Shown piece after piece: positions 1 to 7,398 of a stretch of 64,000 nucleotides of DNA. Each line of letters begins with the position of its first letter. Within the stretch, counting starts at the first letter, position 1. This DNA is from Prevotella sp. UBA6994 (GTDB lineage Bacteria; Bacteroidota; Bacteroidia; Bacteroidales; Bacteroidaceae), in contig DJXW01000014.1 in NCBI GenBank assembly GCA_002449845.1, positions 1 through 64,000 on the forward strand, read 5' to 3'. A program made the translations under genes and the position numbers. The notes below the pieces were generated by a model. The model was not told the origin of the DNA, did no database searches, and saw nothing but the letters and a program-made list of their open reading frames with translations.

Positions 1-24
1 AAATGTTAATTTTTAGAACTTACC

Positions 25-69
25 AAAAAACAATCGTGCATTGCCTTCATACGAGGGTCATGCACGATT
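25..69 (-). terminator. Rho-independent terminator after lpxH
   Basis: A perfect 10-bp inverted repeat (AATCGTGCAT at 32-41 with ATGCACGATT at 60-69) has a short internal CCT/AGG pairing in its loop. On the minus strand it is followed at once by GTTTTTTGG. It lies just past the stop of lpxH, so it probably ends the lpxH transcript. Confidence 0.75.
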
Positions 70-93
70 CTGTTATAATTAGTAAACATCTTG

Positions 94-858
94 TCAAGGT
101 TTGCTTTCGCCTTCGATATATTGCTGTATGAACATGTGTTCACCATCGAAGACCGCGTATGTAAACTGCCAAATCCAATCGCCCAATATCACCAATTCCG
201 TCTTGCGAGACATCTTCATTTCCAGTTCTATGTGTCGATGTCCGAAAATGAAATAGTCTATGTTGGAGTGGGTTTTCATGTATTCTTTGGTGAAAAGTAT
301 GAGATACTCCTTGTCTTCACCCATGAAAGGAGCCTCTTTGCCGTCAGCACGTTTCAGGCGGGAATGTTTCGCCCACTTCAATCCCAACTGCATTCCCCAC
401 CAAGGGTGTACGAAGTTGAGCAGTTTCTGGCAAGTGCGGTTATGAAACATCTTGCGGAGCAACTTAAACTTCGTGTCAGGGTCGCCCAATCCGTCGCCAT
501 GAGCCAGGAAAAACACCTTGTCGTAAATCTCGACGGTTTCAGGTTTGGTGTGCAGGATTACCCCACATTCTTTTTCCAGGTAGCCATACGTCCAGATATC
601 GTGGTTTCCCGTGAAATAATGTACTTCCACTCCCATGTCGGTCAGTTCGGAAATCTTTCCCAAAAACCGTGTATATCCCTTGGGAACCACATATTTGTAC
701 TCATTCCAGAAGTCAAACATGTCTCCCAACAAGTAGATGGCTGATGCCTTGTGCTTGATGCTGTCGAGGAATCTTACCAGTCGGCGTTCCTGAGTGCGTT
801 GGTGCTGAATGGCAAGTGACCCCAAGTGGGCATCTGCGAGGAAATATATATTCTTCAT
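94..858 (-). CDS. lpxH: UDP-2,3-diacylglucosamine diphosphatase (LpxH-type metallophosphoesterase)
   Basis: Calcineurin-like metallophosphoesterase of about 254 residues. The metal-binding blocks appear in the usual order: DAHLG near the N-terminus, GDMFDFW, GNHD, HGDG and GHRH. Within this family the GDMFDFW and GNHD spacing and the length fit LpxH, which removes UMP from UDP-2,3-diacylglucosamine to give lipid X in lipid A synthesis at the inner face of the cytoplasmic membrane. I chose the ATG at 858 (MKNIYFLADAHLG); an in-frame TTG at 876 would add six residues and is less likely. The MIP18/DUF59 gene lies 14 nt upstream on the same strand, so the two are probably cotranscribed. A more distant phosphoesterase function cannot be excluded. 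Confidence 0.85.
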   Translation of the reverse strand: MKNIYFLADAHLGSLAIQHQRTQERRLVRFLDSIKHKASAIYLLGDMFDFWNEYKYVVPKGYTRFLGKISELTDMGVEVHYFTGNHDIWTYGYLEKECGVILHTKPETVEIYDKVFFLAHGDGLGDPDTKFKLLRKMFHNRTCQKLLNFVHPWWGMQLGLKWAKHSRLKRADGKEAPFMGEDKEYLILFTKEYMKTHSNIDYFIFGHRHIELEMKMSRKTELVILGDWIWQFTYAVFDGEHMFIQQYIEGESKP

Positions 859-872
859 GCTTAATGGTTTGT

Positions 873-1193
873 TCAATCAAATCCTAACTCCACCCTTGCT
901 TCTTCGCTCATCATGCTTTGGTCCCAAGCAGGTTCGAAGACGAGATTGACCGTGGCATTGTGTACTCCTTCCAACGCATCCACCTTCTGTCTCACGTCTT
1001 CCATGATGAAGTCTGCCGCAGGGCAACTTGGGGCGGTAAGCGTCATGTCTATCTCCACGTCCCCGTTGTCTTTCACCTCTATACGATAGATGAGTCCCAG
1101 CTCGTAGATGTCAACGGGAATTTCAGGGTCGTAAACTGTTTTCAATACATCTACGATGCGTTCTTCAATCCATATTTTCTCTGTTTGCTCCAT
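873..1193 (-). CDS. MIP18/DUF59 family iron-sulfur assembly protein
   Basis: Protein of about 106 residues with the family hallmarks DPEIPVDIYELGLIY and TAPSCPAADFI, the latter carrying the conserved cysteine. Relatives (SufT, PaaD, eukaryotic MIP18) act in maturation or trafficking of Fe-S clusters in the cytosol. The genuine start is taken as the ATG at 1193 (MEQTEKIW); the reading frame extends four codons to a TTG at 1205. A Bacteroidota -7 element (TAAGTTTG) lies 32 nt upstream. No suf genes are nearby, so the specific partner is unknown. The family call is secure; the exact function is inferred. Confidence 0.85.
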   Translation of the reverse strand: MEQTEKIWIEERIVDVLKTVYDPEIPVDIYELGLIYRIEVKDNGDVEIDMTLTAPSCPAADFIMEDVRQKVDALEGVHNATVNLVFEPAWDQSMMSEEARVELGFD

Positions 1194-1224
1194 GAAATGA
1201 ATCAATTGTTTGTTTTCTTTTGTG

Positions 1225-1232
1225 CAAACTTA
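1225..1232 (-). promoter_or_regulatory. -7 promoter element (TAAGTTTG) for the DUF59-lpxH unit
   Basis: On the minus strand TAAGTTTG fits the Bacteroidota -7 consensus TAnnTTTG and lies 32 nt upstream of the ATG at 1193. No clear TTTG -33 box is visible at the expected distance, so the call rests on one element. Confidence 0.45.
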
Positions 1233-1277
1233 CACAAAATTTTTGAATTTCGTTGTATTAGATCAGAAAAAGTTATC

Positions 1278-1360
1278 ATTTACGGTTGGTAAAGATGATG
1301 TTTACGTTGGGTAAACTTGGTGTTTGGGTTGGGTAAAGACAGTGTTTACGCAGACGATTC
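1278..1360. repeat. Intergenic array of 17-bp inverted-arm units, 22-bp period
   Basis: Three full units and one partial one occupy nearly all of the gap between radC and the DUF59 gene. Unit starts are 1278, 1300, 1322 and 1344, exactly 22 bp apart, with 5-bp spacers. The clearest unit, GTTTACGTTGGGTAAAC (1300-1316), has perfect 6-bp arms around a 5-bp centre. The other units keep most arm positions. The last, from 1344, keeps only its left arm. Arrays of the same geometry but different sequence lie at 21883-21962 and 59401-59463. Confidence 0.85.
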
Positions 1361-1365
1361 CTCTC

Positions 1366-2055
1366 TTAGAGTCTTCCCATTTCTTGGTAAGAGTAGTATT
1401 GTCCGTCACAGATGACGAGATGGTCGAGGAAATAGATGCGCATGGTTTCGCACGCTTTCTTCACCCTTTGGGTGAGTCTGTCATCATCGCCACTGGGCTT
1501 GGGGTTGTTGGAAGGATGATTATGGCAAAGGGCAAGGACGGTGGCGTTTGACAAAAGAGCCTCTTTCATGATGATGCGAACGTCAACGGCGGTTTCAGTG
1601 ATTCCCCCATGACTGATGCGTAAGGCACGAATGAGTTTGTAGTTTTGGTTCATCAAGATAATCCAAGCCTCTTCCACGTCGAGATCTTTCATGAAAGGGT
1701 GGATGTATTCATAAATGGCAGTGGCAGAACCAAGGTCTTTCCTTTGTTCAGCCATTTCCCTTTGTCGTCTCTTTCCCAATTCGCAAGCCGCCAAGATGCT
1801 GATAGCCTTAGCCTCTCCGATACCGTTATAAGAACAAAGTTCACGGATGCTTTTCTTGCCGAGCGTGTTGAGGTTGTTGTGGCAATCGCTGAGAACCCTC
1901 TTCATCAGTTCTACGGCTGATTCCTTGGCAGAGCCAGAGCCAATCAATATCGCCAATAATTCCGCATTCGACAGAACCTCTGCCCCTAAGTCACGCAATT
2001 TCTCCCGTGGACGGTCTTCCTCCGCCCATTGGTTGATGCTAAGTTTGTTTTCCAT
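1366..2055 (-). CDS. radC: RadC-family JAB-domain protein
   Basis: Protein of 229 residues. The N-terminal third is a helix-hairpin-helix-like segment (NGIGEAKAISILAACELG). The C-terminal half is the RadC JAB/MPN domain with the zinc signature H-x-H-x7-S-x2-D (HNHPSNNPKPSGDD) and an upstream conserved glutamate. Despite the old name DNA repair protein RadC, the biochemical role of the family is not settled; the JAMM residues suggest a metal-dependent hydrolase. It is transcribed leftward with 41 nt to the glycosyltransferase upstream. Length and motifs are complete, so it looks intact. Confidence 0.9.
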   Translation of the reverse strand: MENKLSINQWAEEDRPREKLRDLGAEVLSNAELLAILIGSGSAKESAVELMKRVLSDCHNNLNTLGKKSIRELCSYNGIGEAKAISILAACELGKRRQREMAEQRKDLGSATAIYEYIHPFMKDLDVEEAWIILMNQNYKLIRALRISHGGITETAVDVRIIMKEALLSNATVLALCHNHPSNNPKPSGDDDRLTQRVKKACETMRIYFLDHLVICDGQYYSYQEMGRL

Positions 2056-2096
2056 AATATGATTGTGTTCGCTATTTCATTGAAAAGCCATTGTGG

Positions 2097-3176
2097 TTAC
2101 TTGTAGAAGTTCTTTTCAAAAGCCGTAAACTCGTCTTGTTTCAATACGATTCTCTTCCACCATGCTTTGAGGAAACCAAAACCATATCCCATGAGTTGTA
2201 CGAAAGCCGCCGGAATGGAGAGAATGCCCACCCAAAGACTACGGTTCTTGATGGAAGAATCGATGAAAATGATGAGTGAGTAGAGCAGGATGGGGCAGAG
2301 AGCCAGGATGCAAAGCATAAAGCCTACGCCCTGGTGCATGTTGTCGGTAGGTCTGAGGTGGTTTGCGTCGAGCCATTCACCACAGAAATACATGGCTAAT
2401 CCGAGGATGAAAAGCAAGGCAAGTCCGATTACCCCTACGGTAAACACCATGGGGAGCGTATGAACGAGCTTCATCGTGCCTGGATGACGTTTCTCCAAGT
2501 TGATTCTGGCAATACCCGAATTGAAAACCTGACGGAAGAACTTGCGGAAATCCGTGCGCCTCTTGTGCCAAACCCATGCTTGTGGGAACAAACGAGGGCG
2601 ATAACCCGCCTCGCAGATACGGTAAGAGAAGTCTATGTCTTCACCAAAGCGCATCTTGGAGAATCCTCCAAGCGACAGGTAAACATCGCGCCGAATGCCC
2701 ATGTTGAACGAGCGAGGGTAGAACTTATCCAGTTTTGCCTTTCCACCACGAATGCCCCCCGTGGTAAAGAAAGACGTCATCGAGTAAGAGATGGCTTTCT
2801 GCACTGGCGTAAACGAAGGGTGAGAAGCATCGGGACCGCCGAAAGCCTCGCAAGGATTGGTGTTTAGTTCCTCTTCAATGGCTTTCAGGTAATCACAAGG
2901 CAGCACTACGTCAGAATCCAAGATCAGGAGATAGTCGCCCTTGGCACGTTCCGCACCATAGTTTCTGCTCTGTCCGGGACCGCTGTTGGGTTTCATGAAA
3001 TACGAAAGTCTTAGCTTTCCTTCATATTTGTCGCATACCTCGCGACACGTTTTCTGAGAGCCATCCTCCACGACTATCACCTCGAAGTCTTGGAAAGATT
3101 GAGAAAGTAAACTGGAAAGCAACTCGTCCACTTCGTCTGGACGGTTATAGACAGGAATGATGATACTGTATTTCAT
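2097..3176 (-). CDS. Membrane-anchored family 2 glycosyltransferase
   Basis: GT-A fold glycosyltransferase of 359 residues. The N-terminal catalytic domain (about 1-230) shows YSIIIPVYNRPDEV, the VEDGS turn, SGPGQSRNYG and the metal-binding LDSDV (DxD-like). The C-terminal 120 residues contain hydrophobic stretches, such as the ones around LALLFILGLAMYF and ILLYSLIIFI, that should be membrane helices. Such enzymes transfer sugars from nucleotide or lipid-linked donors in envelope glycan synthesis; donor and acceptor cannot be read from the sequence. It lies in a leftward string between efp and radC. Confidence 0.85.
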   Translation of the reverse strand: MKYSIIIPVYNRPDEVDELLSSLLSQSFQDFEVIVVEDGSQKTCREVCDKYEGKLRLSYFMKPNSGPGQSRNYGAERAKGDYLLILDSDVVLPCDYLKAIEEELNTNPCEAFGGPDASHPSFTPVQKAISYSMTSFFTTGGIRGGKAKLDKFYPRSFNMGIRRDVYLSLGGFSKMRFGEDIDFSYRICEAGYRPRLFPQAWVWHKRRTDFRKFFRQVFNSGIARINLEKRHPGTMKLVHTLPMVFTVGVIGLALLFILGLAMYFCGEWLDANHLRPTDNMHQGVGFMLCILALCPILLYSLIIFIDSSIKNRSLWVGILSIPAAFVQLMGYGFGFLKAWWKRIVLKQDEFTAFEKNFYK

Positions 3177-3199
3177 GGTGATTAGAAGTTAGGAAATCC

Positions 3200-3253
3200 T
3201 ATTAATAAATTAGGAACAAGAAGAGGATGATGTTTCGCTCGTCTTGTTCCTAA
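3200..3253 (-). terminator. Terminator after efp
   Basis: Perfect 12-bp inverted repeat, TTAGGAACAAGA (3210-3221) with TCTTGTTCCTAA (3242-3253). On the minus strand it is followed by ATTTATTAATAGG, an AT-rich tail. It lies 16 nt past the efp stop and should separate efp from the glycosyltransferase gene. Confidence 0.65.
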
Positions 3254-3269
3254 ATAGATGATGTTCGTA

Positions 3270-3836
3270 TTATTCTTTTACGCGGTTCAGGTAAGAGCCG
3301 TCGCGAGTGTCAACCTGTACCAAGTCGCCTTCGTTGATGAACAATGGAACGCGGATTTCCACGCCTGTTTCCAATGTAGCTGGTTTGGTGGCGTTGGTAG
3401 CGGTGTCTCCCTTGATACCGGGCTCGCTATGAGTAACGCGCAGATTGGTCTTCACTGGCATTTCAGCGTAAAGGATCGTATTGGTATCAGCATCGCTTAC
3501 CACCTCCACAACATCACTTTCTTTCATGTAATCTACACCAGTGATGAGGTCTTTCGCTATGGGAATCTGGTCGTATGTCTCTTGGTTCATGAAGATATAG
3601 TCTTCACCTTCCATGTAGAGATATTGATAAGAGCGGCGCTCAACACGTACGTCTTCGAGAGCCTCACCGATGTTGAAGCGCTTTTCAAGCACTCTTCCGC
3701 TTACCACATCTTTCAGAGTGGTGCGCATAATGGTGTTTCCCTTACCAGGCTTAACGTGTAAGAAGTCGATGCAGAAATACAGTTTCCCGTCCATGCGGAT
3801 GCAGGTACCTTTCTTGATGTCTTGTGATTTAATCAT
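3270..3836 (-). CDS. efp: Translation elongation factor P
   Basis: Complete 188-residue EF-P with the three beta-domain layout. The domain I tip loop HVKPGKGNT places a lysine at residue 32, the position that is modified in many bacteria, and the C-terminal domain ends with the conserved GDLVQVDTRDGSYLNRVKE-type signature. EF-P binds the ribosome next to the P-site tRNA and relieves stalling at polyproline stretches. No modification enzyme is encoded nearby, so the modification type is unknown. The gene is divergent from rpmH. A terminator follows it. Confidence 0.97.
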   Translation of the reverse strand: MIKSQDIKKGTCIRMDGKLYFCIDFLHVKPGKGNTIMRTTLKDVVSGRVLEKRFNIGEALEDVRVERRSYQYLYMEGEDYIFMNQETYDQIPIAKDLITGVDYMKESDVVEVVSDADTNTILYAEMPVKTNLRVTHSEPGIKGDTATNATKPATLETGVEIRVPLFINEGDLVQVDTRDGSYLNRVKE

Positions 3837-3893
3837 TGTTGTATTATCTTGAAAATGTTATTAATTATGTCTGTGATTTATGAAAATGCGCTG

Positions 3894-3901
3894 CAAAGTT
3901 A
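3894..3901 (-). promoter_or_regulatory. -7 promoter element (TAACTTTG) for efp
   Basis: Minus-strand TAACTTTG matches TAnnTTTG and lies about 58 nt upstream of the efp ATG. No good TTTG partner is seen at 19-21 nt. Confidence 0.5.
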
Positions 3902-3952
3902 CAAATAAAATATAAAAAAACATGTGTTTTGCGTTTAAAAATCACATAATTC

Positions 3953-3983
3953 TTTGTTATTTCGAAAATTATCCGTACTTTTG
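3953..3983 (+). promoter_or_regulatory. Promoter of rpmH (TTTG-N19-TACTTTTG)
   Basis: TTTG at 3953-3956 and TACTTTTG at 3976-3983 are separated by 19 nt, the spacing of the Bacteroidota housekeeping promoter. The predicted start of transcription lies about 55-60 nt upstream of the rpmH ATG. Confidence 0.8.
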
Positions 3984-4047
3984 CATCCCGAATTGTGCGT
4001 ATCCGCCTTTTTTACGGAAAAATAATAACAATAAATATACAAAGAAG

Positions 4048-4203
4048 ATGAAAAGAACATTTCAGCCTCACAACAAGAGAAGAGCTCACAAGCATGGTTT
4101 CCGTGAGAGAATGTCAACCAAGAACGGTCGTCGCGTGCTTGCTTCTCGTCGCGCCAAGGGCCGCAAGAAGTTAACGGTTTCTAATGAGCACCACGGAAAA
4201 TAA
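4048..4203 (+). CDS. rpmH: 50S ribosomal protein L34
   Basis: Highly basic protein of 51 residues starting MKRTFQPHNKRRAHKHGFRE and containing RMSTKNGRRVLASRRAKGR, the conserved L34 core. It is a structural component of the large ribosomal subunit. The frame is open further upstream, but the ATG at 4048 gives the universal L34 N-terminus and is preceded by a good promoter. The usual rnpA partner is not downstream here; a PASTA protein gene follows with its own promoter. Confidence 0.98.
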   Translation: MKRTFQPHNKRRAHKHGFRERMSTKNGRRVLASRRAKGRKKLTVSNEHHGK

Positions 4204-4264
4204 GCGTGGAATTTCTCTAAGACGCAATGATTAAAGCAGCAAAGATATTATTTCTTTGTTGCTT

Positions 4265-4296
4265 TTTGTATATTTGTGGTTTTTTGTTTACCTTTG
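4265..4296 (+). promoter_or_regulatory. Promoter of the PASTA protein gene (TTTG-N20-TACCTTTG)
   Basis: TTTG at 4265-4268 and TACCTTTG at 4289-4296 are 20 nt apart. This promoter lies downstream of an in-frame ATG at 4227 and about 20 nt upstream of the ATG at 4317, so it supports the later start for the PASTA protein. Confidence 0.75.
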
Positions 4297-4316
4297 CGAC
4301 AAATTATAGTGATTCA

Positions 4317-5228
4317 ATGAAAGCATCGGAATTTTTCAAGAAGATAACAAGTTTGTATCTATGGGCAAATCTCCTCGCAATGGCATGTGTCGTTGCGGTG
4401 ATTGGCATTGGTGTGAAGTATGGATTGGATATTTATACCCATCACGGTGAAGCTATTACCATACCCAACGTGAAAAACAAGAGCTTCAAGGATGCACAAG
4501 CCATCTTTGAGAATGTGGGATTGGAAGTGGTGGTCAGCGATACGGGGTATGTGAAGTCGCTTCCTCCAGGATGCGTACTGGAACAAACTCCTGAGGCTGG
4601 GGAGCGTGTGAAGTCGGGACATTTGATTTACTTGACCGTCAATGCTTCCAAGACACCTACCATCACCATGCCCGACATCATCGACAACAGTTCTTTGCGC
4701 GAGGCAATAGCCAAATTGTCGTCTATGGGCTTCAAGCTCGGAATGCCTAAGTTTGTTTCTGGTGAGAAAGACTGGGTTTACGGAGTCATCGTCAACGGTA
4801 AGAACGTATCTGCCGGAGCCAAGATTTCGGTAGAGGATTCGGTCTATATCCAAGTGGGAAATGGTTTGAGAGACTTGTCTGACTCCGTGAATTACATCGA
4901 TCCCATCTATATTGACGAAAGCGACCTGATGAGTGGTGATGATTTTGAGGAGGTGGAGGCTCCCCAATCTTCAACGTCGGAAAAGAAAGAGAAACCAACG
5001 GTGACGGAGAAGAAGGAATCGACAAGCGATAAGACCACTACTTCTTCGGAGAAAAAGGTTTCTACCACCGACAAGAAGTCAACAGCGAGTGAGAAGAAAC
5101 CATCTACCACTGAGAAGAAGTCATCTACAAGTGAGAAGAAAACGGAAACAAAGACGGATGTGAAATCGGAAAAGAAATCCACATCTGCTGATACGAAGTC
5201 TTCAAAGCCGAAGGCAAAACAAGGATAA
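4317..5228 (+). CDS. Membrane-anchored PASTA-domain protein with Ser/Thr/Lys-rich tail
   Basis: From the ATG at 4317 the protein has 303 residues: a short cytoplasmic start (MKASEFFKK), one membrane helix (about 15-35), then two PASTA-like modules (IPNVKNKSFKDAQAIFENVG... and MPDIIDNSSLREAIAKLSSMG...) and a weaker third. A tail of about 80 residues is built almost wholly of Ser, Thr, Lys and Glu (repeated TTEKKSSTSEKK-type blocks). PASTA domains bind peptidoglycan or beta-lactams in kinases and PBPs; there is no kinase or transpeptidase domain here. An upstream in-frame ATG at 4227 is rejected because the promoter lies after it. The rluD-like gene starts 3 nt after the stop, so the two are probably cotranscribed. 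Confidence 0.85.
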   Translation: MKASEFFKKITSLYLWANLLAMACVVAVIGIGVKYGLDIYTHHGEAITIPNVKNKSFKDAQAIFENVGLEVVVSDTGYVKSLPPGCVLEQTPEAGERVKSGHLIYLTVNASKTPTITMPDIIDNSSLREAIAKLSSMGFKLGMPKFVSGEKDWVYGVIVNGKNVSAGAKISVEDSVYIQVGNGLRDLSDSVNYIDPIYIDESDLMSGDDFEEVEAPQSSTSEKKEKPTVTEKKESTSDKTTTSSEKKVSTTDKKSTASEKKPSTTEKKSSTSEKKTETKTDVKSEKKSTSADTKSSKPKAKQG

Positions 5229-5231
5229 GCA

Positions 5232-6311
5232 ATGGCAATGACCGACGAGACGATACAGATAGAGGAAATAGAGGAATTGGAAGACGAGCAATCGTTGTAT
5301 GAACATTTCCGAATGGTGGTAGATGTTGGGCAGGCTCCTTTGAGAATTGACAAGTATATGTTGGAGCATCAGCAGCATACCAGTCGTAACCGCATTCAGA
5401 AGGCTGCCGATGCAGGCTTCATTCATGTCAACGACCGCCCCGTGAAGAGCAATTACAAGGTGCGTCCAGGTGATGTGATAACCTTGATGCTTGACCGTCC
5501 GCGCCATGACAATAGCATTGAGCCCGAAGATATTCCGATCGACATTGTTTATGAAGACGATGAACTGATGGTGGTGAATAAGAAGGCGGGTATGGTAGTT
5601 CATCCTGGTGCGGGCAATTTCCACGGAACGCTCATTAATGCCGTAGCGTGGCACTTGAAAGACAATCCCAAATTTGATCCTAATGACCCAGAGGTGGGAC
5701 TCGTACACCGTATCGACAAGGATACGAGCGGTTTGTTGGTAATAGCCAAGACACCAGAGGCGAAATCCAAGCTTGGCGTGCAATTCTTCAACAAGACCAC
5801 CCATCGTAGTTATCTGGCGTTGGTATGGTGTAATTTCACGGAAGACAGCGGACGGATAGAAGGAAATATCGCACGTGACCCTAAAGACCGATTGCGCATG
5901 ACCGTGTTTCCACCGGATTCAGAGATAGGCAAGCCAGCCGTTACTCATTATCGGGTAGTGGAGCGGTTTGGTTACGTGACGTTGATAGAATGTATTCTCG
6001 AAACGGGAAGAACTCATCAGATTCGTGCTCACATGAAGCACATTGGTCATCCCTTGTTCTTTGACGAGCGATATGGTGGCGATGAGATATTGAGAGGACA
6101 ACGTAGCAGTACCTACAAGGCATTTGTGCAAAATTGCTTCAAGCTTTGTCCACGCCAAGTGTTACATGCGCAGACGTTGGGATTCGTTCATCCCAAGACT
6201 GGAAAACAGATGGATTTCACTTCACCATTGCCTGAAGACATGAAGGCGGTGATAGAAAAATGGCGTGTCTATATCGGAGGATTGCAGACAACGTCTGACA
6301 TATATATATAA
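5232..6311 (+). CDS. rluD: RluA-family 23S rRNA pseudouridine synthase (RluD-type)
   Basis: Protein of 359 residues with an N-terminal S4 RNA-binding domain (about 35-95, RIDKYMLEHQQHTSRNRIQKAA) and the RluA catalytic domain with the HRIDKDTSGLLVIAKT motif holding the catalytic aspartate. The later block LETGRTHQIRAHM is also conserved. Family members isomerise specific uridines in 23S rRNA; S4 plus this length fits RluD. It starts 3 nt after the PASTA gene and is followed by ddl after 36 nt, so it sits in a rightward string of housekeeping genes. The exact target uridines are inferred only. Confidence 0.88.
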   Translation: MAMTDETIQIEEIEELEDEQSLYEHFRMVVDVGQAPLRIDKYMLEHQQHTSRNRIQKAADAGFIHVNDRPVKSNYKVRPGDVITLMLDRPRHDNSIEPEDIPIDIVYEDDELMVVNKKAGMVVHPGAGNFHGTLINAVAWHLKDNPKFDPNDPEVGLVHRIDKDTSGLLVIAKTPEAKSKLGVQFFNKTTHRSYLALVWCNFTEDSGRIEGNIARDPKDRLRMTVFPPDSEIGKPAVTHYRVVERFGYVTLIECILETGRTHQIRAHMKHIGHPLFFDERYGGDEILRGQRSSTYKAFVQNCFKLCPRQVLHAQTLGFVHPKTGKQMDFTSPLPEDMKAVIEKWRVYIGGLQTTSDIYI

Positions 6312-6347
6312 TTAAGGTGTATTTTATATTTAATCATTCAAGATAAA

Positions 6348-7340
6348 ATGAAAAGAAACATTGCCATCTTATGCGGTGGTGACTCATCAGAGCACGATGT
6401 GTCGTTGCGTTCGGCACGTGGCTTGTATTCCTTCTTTGACAAGGAACGTTATAATGTGTATATAGTTGATGTGAAGGGCGTGGATTGGCACGTGAACTTC
6501 GATAATGGTGATGTTGCCAATATCGACAAAAACGATTTCTCCTTCAAGCAAGACGGTAAGACCATTTGGTTTGATTATGCTTATATCACCATTCACGGTA
6601 CTCCTGGTGAAAACGGTATCATGCAAGGATATCTGGATCTCTTGCACATGCCTTATTCTACGAGTAACGTACTGGTAGAGGCATTGACGTTTGACAAATA
6701 CGCACTCAACAATTACCTGCGTGGGTTTGGCGTGAATGTTGCCAAGAGTATCTTGCTTCGTCGTGGTGAGGAAAACAAATTTACTGAAGAGGAGATTGAG
6801 GCACAGATAGGAATGCCTTGCTTCGTGAAACCTGCTGCCGACGGAAGTAGCTTCGGTGTGTCAAAGGTGAAAAATGCCGACCAGTTGGCTCCGGCACTTA
6901 GAAACGCATTCATGGAATGTGATGAGGTGATGATAGAATCCTATCTGAACGGTACCGAGGTTACCGTGGGCTGCTATAAGACTAAGAGCAAGTCGGTGGT
7001 GTTCCCCGTTACTGAAGTGGTGACCAACAATGAATTCTTCGATTACGATGCTAAATACAATGGACAAGTGCAAGAAATCACTCCGGCTCGCATCTCTCCC
7101 GAATTGACGAAGGCTTTACAGGATGAAACGAGTCGTATCTATGACCTTCTGCATTGCAACGGCATCATCCGCATTGATTACATCGTAACGAAAAACAGCG
7201 ATGGCTCTGATCAAATCTATATGTTGGAAATCAATACCACACCAGGTATGACTCCCACCAGCTTCATTCCCCAACAAGTACGTGCTGCAGGGCTTGACAT
7301 CAAAGACGTACTGACAGATATAGTGGAAAATCAGTTTTGA
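6348..7340 (+). CDS. ddl: D-alanine--D-alanine ligase
   Basis: ATP-grasp enzyme of 330 residues. It starts with the Ddl signature AILCGGDSSEHDVSLRSA, has KPAADGSSFGVSKV in the ATP-grasp core and ends with MLEINTTPGMTPTSFIPQQ, the metal-binding and dipeptide-binding end of the family. It joins two D-alanines in the cytoplasm for peptidoglycan precursors. All signature blocks are present and the length is usual. It lies between the rluD-like gene and an acyltransferase gene, all on the plus strand. Confidence 0.95.
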   Translation: MKRNIAILCGGDSSEHDVSLRSARGLYSFFDKERYNVYIVDVKGVDWHVNFDNGDVANIDKNDFSFKQDGKTIWFDYAYITIHGTPGENGIMQGYLDLLHMPYSTSNVLVEALTFDKYALNNYLRGFGVNVAKSILLRRGEENKFTEEEIEAQIGMPCFVKPAADGSSFGVSKVKNADQLAPALRNAFMECDEVMIESYLNGTEVTVGCYKTKSKSVVFPVTEVVTNNEFFDYDAKYNGQVQEITPARISPELTKALQDETSRIYDLLHCNGIIRIDYIVTKNSDGSDQIYMLEINTTPGMTPTSFIPQQVRAAGLDIKDVLTDIVENQF

Positions 7341-7398
7341 TAAGCTCCTAAATTAGGGGCGGAAATCTGAGTATTTACCCCAATTCAACAAGGTAAAC

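Noticed and set aside
1278..1360. CRISPR array
   Set aside because: Units are only 17 bp with 4-5 bp spacers, and there are no unique spacers or cas genes in the window. The same applies to the arrays at 21883 and 59401.
4227..4316. Upstream start for the PASTA protein
   Set aside because: A strong promoter lies between this ATG and the one at 4317, so the first would not be transcribed from it; the translated extension is only a second hydrophobic stretch.
4907..5353. Ser/Phe/Val-rich frame antisense to the PASTA protein tail
   Set aside because: The composition is a direct result of the Ser/Thr/Lys repeats on the other strand, which leave the reverse frames open.
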